Shown piece by piece: positions 13,779 through 16,648 of a stretch of DNA of 16,648 nucleotides; the stretch's first letter is position 1; each line of letters opens with the position of its first letter. The notes beneath the pieces were generated by a model. The model had not been told where the DNA came from and made no database searches. It was given only the letters and a program-made list of their open reading frames with translations. The position numbers and the translations under genes are program-made. The stretch comes from Verrucomicrobiota bacterium (lineage in GTDB: Bacteria; Verrucomicrobiota; Verrucomicrobiia; Limisphaerales; UBA1096): NCBI GenBank assembly GCA_003972865.1, contig QOAX01000027.1:1-16648 (forward strand). The letters are read 5' to 3'.

Positions 13779-13787
13779 CGCCTGGCC
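13760..13787 (+). terminator. Hairpin around the Minf_1886 stop, built from half-palindromes
   Basis: GGCCAAGCGC (13760-13769) can pair with GCGCCTGGCC (13778-13787): nine of ten positions pair, with an 8-nt loop AGCAAGTA that holds most of the TAG stop. The right arm lies in a symmetric CCTGGCCAGG (13781-13790), a variant of the iterated palindrome. Only TTT follows, so termination is possible but weak. The gap to the convergent CBS gene is 18 bp. Confidence 0.4.
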
Positions 13788-13796
13788 AGGTTTGGG

Positions 13797-14228
13797 CTAA
13801 AAGCCGGGGGCGATGTAGCGCTCGAGTTGATCGATGATGTGGTCCTTCTCGGAAACCGTCAGAAGCAGCAGGTCGGTGGAGGAGATGACGCCGAGCACTT
13901 TCCCTTTCTCAACCACAGGCAGGTGGCGAATTCGGCGTTTGCCCATGATGTTCATGCATTTTTCAATGCCGGCTTCCGGCCCCACCTGGGCCACCTTGAG
14001 GGTCATGATTTCCGAGACCTTGGTGGTTTTTGAGGAACGATCCTTGAGAATGACTTTTCGCGTGTAGTCGCGTTCTGAGATGACGCCCACCAGCTTTCCG
14101 TCATCGATCACCATCAATGCGCCCACCTTGAATTTGTCCATCGCCTTCACTGCCTCGAACACAGTGGCATCCGGCGCAACCGATCGTATGACCCCATGAC
14201 GGTCCTTCAGTATTTCCCTGGCATTCAT
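13797..14228 (-). CDS. Tandem CBS-domain protein
   Basis: A 143-residue protein made of two CBS domains, about residues 8-60 (APDATVFEAVKAM, KVGALMVIDDGKLVGVISE, RDYTRKVIL) and 74-133 (GPEAGIEKCMNIM, RIRHLPVVEKGKVLGVISS, TDLL). Free-standing CBS pairs bind adenosine nucleotides such as AMP or ATP and act as energy or redox sensors for partners; the partner here is unknown. No signal peptide or membrane segment in this form. ATG 14228 opens MNAREILKDR, which fits the family; the frame extends upstream to 14327 but that would overlap the end of hisS. The gap to hisS is 70 nt, so it may share that transcript. Convergent with the Minf_1886 gene. Confidence 0.92.
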   Translation of the reverse strand: MNAREILKDRHGVIRSVAPDATVFEAVKAMDKFKVGALMVIDDGKLVGVISERDYTRKVILKDRSSKTTKVSEIMTLKVAQVGPEAGIEKCMNIMGKRRIRHLPVVEKGKVLGVISSTDLLLLTVSEKDHIIDQLERYIAPGF

Positions 14229-14298
14229 CGGTGAAACGGTTGGCGGGAAAAACAATGCCCCACACCCTGCAAATGTCCAGAGCAGAATTCGCGGGGGT

Positions 14299-15540
14299 TT
14301 AGTCCTGCAGGGCAGCGGCAACGTCAACCAATGGGATAGTTATTTCCCCGCGGGTCTCGAGGTTTTTGACTCGGGCTTGGGTGGGGGTGTCGAGGGTGAC
14401 GAGCCATTTGGCCTTCGAATCGAGGGCGCGCTTGAGTTGCTTGTCCGGCTTGGCCTTGAGCAGCGGATACTCGGTGGCCAGGCCGGCTTGGCGTAGTTGC
14501 TGCACGAGGCCGAGCGAGGCGTTGCGCAGTGACTCGTCGGCGATCTGCACGAAGGCGTTGAGCGTTTGGCCAAGCGCGGGGACCAGGCCGCGATCTTTCA
14601 GCACCTCGGCCAGCACGACGTCGCCCATGCCGAAGCCCAGCGCGGGCAGGTCGGTCTTGCCCCCGGAGACGAGCTTGATGAGGTGGTCGTAGCGACCGCC
14701 GCCGACGATGGCGCGGAATTTGCCCCGCTTGTCGAACGCCTCGTACACCGGCCCGGTGTAGTACGCCAGGCCGCGGATGATCCGGTAGTCGATCTTGATG
14801 AAGTCGCCCAAGCCGCGCGCCTCGATGTTGCCGATGATGGCGGCGAGTTCGTCGGTTGGCTGGCCGCTCTCGATGAAGTCGTTCACTTGCCCGATGGAGA
14901 AACCGAGCTTGGCCAGCTTGTCGCCGGAGACGGCCGGGTCTTCGCGGTCGAGCTTGTCAACAATTTGGTAAAAATCGCAGGTGTCCTTTTCCTGTCCACC
15001 GCCGTTTTCGAAAAAGTCCTGCCAGGCGCGGCGGCTGCTGAGGCGCACGACGAAGTCATTGTTCGTCAGCTTGAGGTCGCGCAGCGTGTCGATCAGCAGG
15101 GCGATCAACTCGGCGTCGGCGGCCCAGTGCGCCTCGCCAATGATGTCGGCGTTGAACTGGAAGTGCTCGCGCAGCCGGCCTTTCTGCTGCCGCTCGTAGC
15201 GGAAGAGCTGCGGGATGGAGAACCACTTGATCGGCTTTTTGTAGTTGCGCGTGTGCGCGGCGGCCATCCGCGCGAGGGTGGGGGTCATCTCCGGCCGCAG
15301 CGAGACGTTGCGGTCGCCCTTGTCGGTGAAGTTGTACAACTGGTCGACGATCTCGTCGCCGCTCTTCTTGGTGTAAAGCTCCAGTTCCTCGATCGGCGGG
15401 CCGTCGTATTCGCGGAAGCCGTAGCGCTCGGCGGTGCCGCGCCAGGTGTCGAAGATGTGCCGGCGCAGGTCGAGGCTCCACGAGTCCGCGGTGGGAATCG
15501 GTTCCGGGTAAAAATCGCGAAAGCCGGGGAGTCCTTTCAT
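14299..15540 (-). CDS. hisS: Histidyl-tRNA synthetase
   Basis: A 413-residue class II aminoacyl-tRNA synthetase that charges tRNA-His. Visible blocks: LRPEMT at 81-86, motif 2 FRYERQQKGRLREHFQFN at 113-130, the histidine-specific RGLAYYTGPVYEAF starting at 256, GGGRYDHL at 280-287 and motif 3 LGFGMGDVVL at 301-310. The C-terminal 100 residues form the anticodon-binding domain. ATG 15540 opens MKGLPGFRDFYPE, the normal start of this enzyme; the frame runs on upstream to 15903, opposite and inside the HAD gene, which is excluded. It starts 31 nt after the HAD stop, across an iterated palindrome. Confidence 0.97.
   Translation of the reverse strand: MKGLPGFRDFYPEPIPTADSWSLDLRRHIFDTWRGTAERYGFREYDGPPIEELELYTKKSGDEIVDQLYNFTDKGDRNVSLRPEMTPTLARMAAAHTRNYKKPIKWFSIPQLFRYERQQKGRLREHFQFNADIIGEAHWAADAELIALLIDTLRDLKLTNNDFVVRLSSRRAWQDFFENGGGQEKDTCDFYQIVDKLDREDPAVSGDKLAKLGFSIGQVNDFIESGQPTDELAAIIGNIEARGLGDFIKIDYRIIRGLAYYTGPVYEAFDKRGKFRAIVGGGRYDHLIKLVSGGKTDLPALGFGMGDVVLAEVLKDRGLVPALGQTLNAFVQIADESLRNASLGLVQQLRQAGLATEYPLLKAKPDKQLKRALDSKAKWLVTLDTPTQARVKNLETRGEITIPLVDVAAALQD
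14564..14576. repeat. Iterated palindrome core inside hisS
   Basis: GTTTGGCCAAGCGC region with exact core TTGGCCAA at 14566-14573. On the minus strand it is read as Ala-Leu-Gly-Gln-Thr (ctt-ggc-caa). Confidence 0.7.
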
Positions 15541-15552
15541 TGGTCGGTGGGC

Positions 15553-15571
15553 CGCTTGGCCAAGCGCTTGG
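15553..15571. repeat. Overlapping iterated palindromes after the HAD stop
   Basis: CGCTTGGCCAAGCG (15553-15566) overlaps a second palindrome CCAAGCGCTTGG (15560-15571). On the minus strand the element begins at the base immediately after the TAA (15572-15574) of the HAD gene, in the 31-bp gap before hisS. It shows that the unit can be written as a 12-base repeat with two centres of symmetry, TTGGCCAA and AAGCGCTT. Confidence 0.9.
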
Positions 15572-16150
15572 TTATTTGCTGGCTGCGGCGAGCATGTCGC
15601 GGACATCGACCGCCTCCATGCCGGCAGCGAGGATCGCCTTGATGCCCATGTCCGCGTCTTCATACGCCCGGCACTTTTCCGGTGCAACATTGATTCGCCG
15701 TGCAGCCTCGAAAAAAGTGTCCGGCGCCGGCTTGGGGTTTTCCACATCCTGGCTGGTGACGATGGCGTCGAAGTAGTGCCGGATGCCGCAGTGTTGGAGG
15801 ATGCCCTCGACGGTTTCGTGTGTGCCGCCGGAGGCGATGGCCATCGGGAGTTTGCCGTGGCTTTCGCGGACGATCTGCATGACCTCAGGAATCTCCTTGG
15901 CATTGCCGATCAACTCCATGTACTTGGCCTCCTTTTGGTATGTCACCGCCTCGGAATCAATCTCGACGCCCTGTTCCTCGGAAAGCATCCGCAGCACTTC
16001 GAACGGCGAGACGCCGCCGAGCGCGTAAAAACGATCCTCCGGAAACACGAGGCCGTGCCTGGCTGTAGTGGCACGCCAAGCCGCATAGTGGATCGGCATG
16101 GTGTCGACGATCGTTCCGTCACAGTCGAATATCAGTCCTTCAGGTTGCAT
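15572..16150 (-). CDS. HAD-family phosphatase / phosphoglucomutase-like
   Basis: A 192-residue haloacid dehalogenase-superfamily enzyme. Motif I is D9-C-D11-G-T (the nucleophile and acid/base Asp), motif II is the S107 of AIASGGT, motif III K140 (ENPKPAPDTF), motif IV E164-D165-A-D167 (AYEDADMGIKA). A helical cap (about 15-85) follows motif I, as in subfamily IA enzymes such as beta-phosphoglucomutase and the YqaB sugar-phosphate phosphatase; the exact substrate cannot be read. It is cytosolic. It starts 12 nt after prfA and is followed by hisS, so the order is prfA, HAD, hisS and perhaps the CBS gene on one transcript. No Shine-Dalgarno sequence is visible before the ATG. Confidence 0.92.
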   Translation of the reverse strand: MQPEGLIFDCDGTIVDTMPIHYAAWRATTARHGLVFPEDRFYALGGVSPFEVLRMLSEEQGVEIDSEAVTYQKEAKYMELIGNAKEIPEVMQIVRESHGKLPMAIASGGTHETVEGILQHCGIRHYFDAIVTSQDVENPKPAPDTFFEAARRINVAPEKCRAYEDADMGIKAILAAGMEAVDVRDMLAAASK

Positions 16151-16162
16151 AAAAAATGTCGG

Positions 16163-16648
16163 TTACTCGAGCGCGGCCAGGCGCTCCTTGAGGTCGTTGG
16201 CGAGGAGTGCTGAAACGACTTCCTCGATTTCGCCCACGATGAACGTCGGCAGATTGTACAGCGTGAGATCAATGCGGTGATCGGTCACGCGGTTCTGAGA
16301 AAAATTGTAGGTGCGGATGCGCTCGTTGCGTTCGCCGGTGCCGATCTGTGCCTTGCGCTCGGCGGCGTACTTGGCGTGTTCCTCGGCGATCTTTTGCTCG
16401 AGCAACCGCGACCGCAGCACTTTCATCGCCTGTTCCTTGTTTTTCTGCTGCGAACGCCCATCCATGCAGCGGACGATCATGCCGCTAGGCTTGTGCTGGA
16501 TCTGCACCGCCGAGTCGGTGGTGTTCACCCCCTGTCCACCGGGGCCGGAGGCGCGGCAGACGTTGATCTCCAAGTCGTCCGGCTTGATCTCGATATCGAC
16601 ATCCTCCGCCTCGGGCAACACGGCGACGGTGACGGTGCTCGTGTGCAC
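16163..16648 (-). CDS. prfA: Peptide chain release factor 1, C-terminal part
   Basis: The gene runs off the window edge; 161 codons are visible, continuing in frame to the last base, so the apparent GTG at 16648 is an internal Val. The GGQ motif that triggers peptide release is encoded at 16532-16540 (ASGPGGQGVNTTDSAVQI). The range GTGERNERIRTYNF, followed by SQNRVTDHRI, is the signature of RF1 and not RF2; the visible chain ends in DLKERLAALE. The codon-recognition loop lies outside the window, so stop-codon specificity rests on the RF1-type C-terminal signature. It leads the minus-strand group HAD, hisS, CBS. Confidence 0.95.
   Translation of the reverse strand: MHTSTVTVAVLPEAEDVDIEIKPDDLEINVCRASGPGGQGVNTTDSAVQIQHKPSGMIVRCMDGRSQQKNKEQAMKVLRSRLLEQKIAEEHAKYAAERKAQIGTGERNERIRTYNFSQNRVTDHRIDLTLYNLPTFIVGEIEEVVSALLANDLKERLAALE

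Noticed and set aside
15541..15903. Long N-terminal extension of hisS
   Set aside because: It runs within the HAD gene in another frame and precedes the normal MKGLPGFRDF opening.
1..16648. CRISPR array, IS element, phage or tRNA genes
   Set aside because: No regularly spaced repeats, transposase or integrase frames, terminal inverted repeats or cloverleaf sequences were seen.

Overview
The window is GC-rich bacterial DNA, packed with genes and with short gaps between them; the longest gene-free stretches are about 120 bases. The gene content suggests Verrucomicrobiota. It has a Minf_1886-type protein (a family known from Verrucomicrobia and Planctomycetes), a secreted ThuA-domain protein, a DUF58 / DUF4381-like / BatA-type VWA cluster, and ordinary housekeeping genes (lnt, ilvD, leuS, hisS, prfA). 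This placement is an inference from gene families. Shine-Dalgarno sequences are mostly weak or absent, and many genes overlap by 1-11 nt.

Layout. (1) 1-1234, plus strand: the tail of a gene from outside the window, a strong intrinsic terminator, then a tight set of TPR protein, Rieske [2Fe-2S] protein and small coiled-coil protein. (2) 1231-3748, minus strand: a likely operon of ThuA-like secreted protein, cyclophilin, a 42-codon reading frame that looks like an internally deleted second cyclophilin, a 70-aa hypothetical and a NUDIX hydrolase. (3) 3840-8067, plus strand: apolipoprotein N-acyltransferase, then DUF58, a DUF4381-like membrane protein and a BatA-type VWA protein. No MoxR ATPase, BatB or BatD is present beside them. 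(4) 8095-8634, minus strand: secreted glutathione peroxidase, convergent with the VWA gene and divergent from ilvD. (5) 8742-13778, plus strand: ilvD, leuS, a previously hidden 51-aa membrane peptide gene and a Minf_1886-family gene. (6) 13797-16648, minus strand: prfA (cut by the window edge), HAD phosphatase, hisS and a CBS-pair protein.

The most striking signal that is not a gene is a repeated palindrome with core TTGGCCAA, usually inside CGCTTGGCCAAGCG. By hand count there are 12 exact cores, against well under one expected from base composition. Four lie between genes, three of them within 0-5 nt after a stop codon. The eight inside genes fall in all three reading frames, so the constraint appears to act on the DNA rather than the protein. 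It resembles in kind the cyanobacterial HIP1 element or the uptake-signal repeats of other bacteria.

Two more items stand out: the apparent cyclophilin remnant at 2021-2149, and the 51-aa membrane peptide gene at 13189-13344, which overlaps both of its neighbours. No RNA genes, CRISPR arrays, insertion sequences or phage genes were seen.
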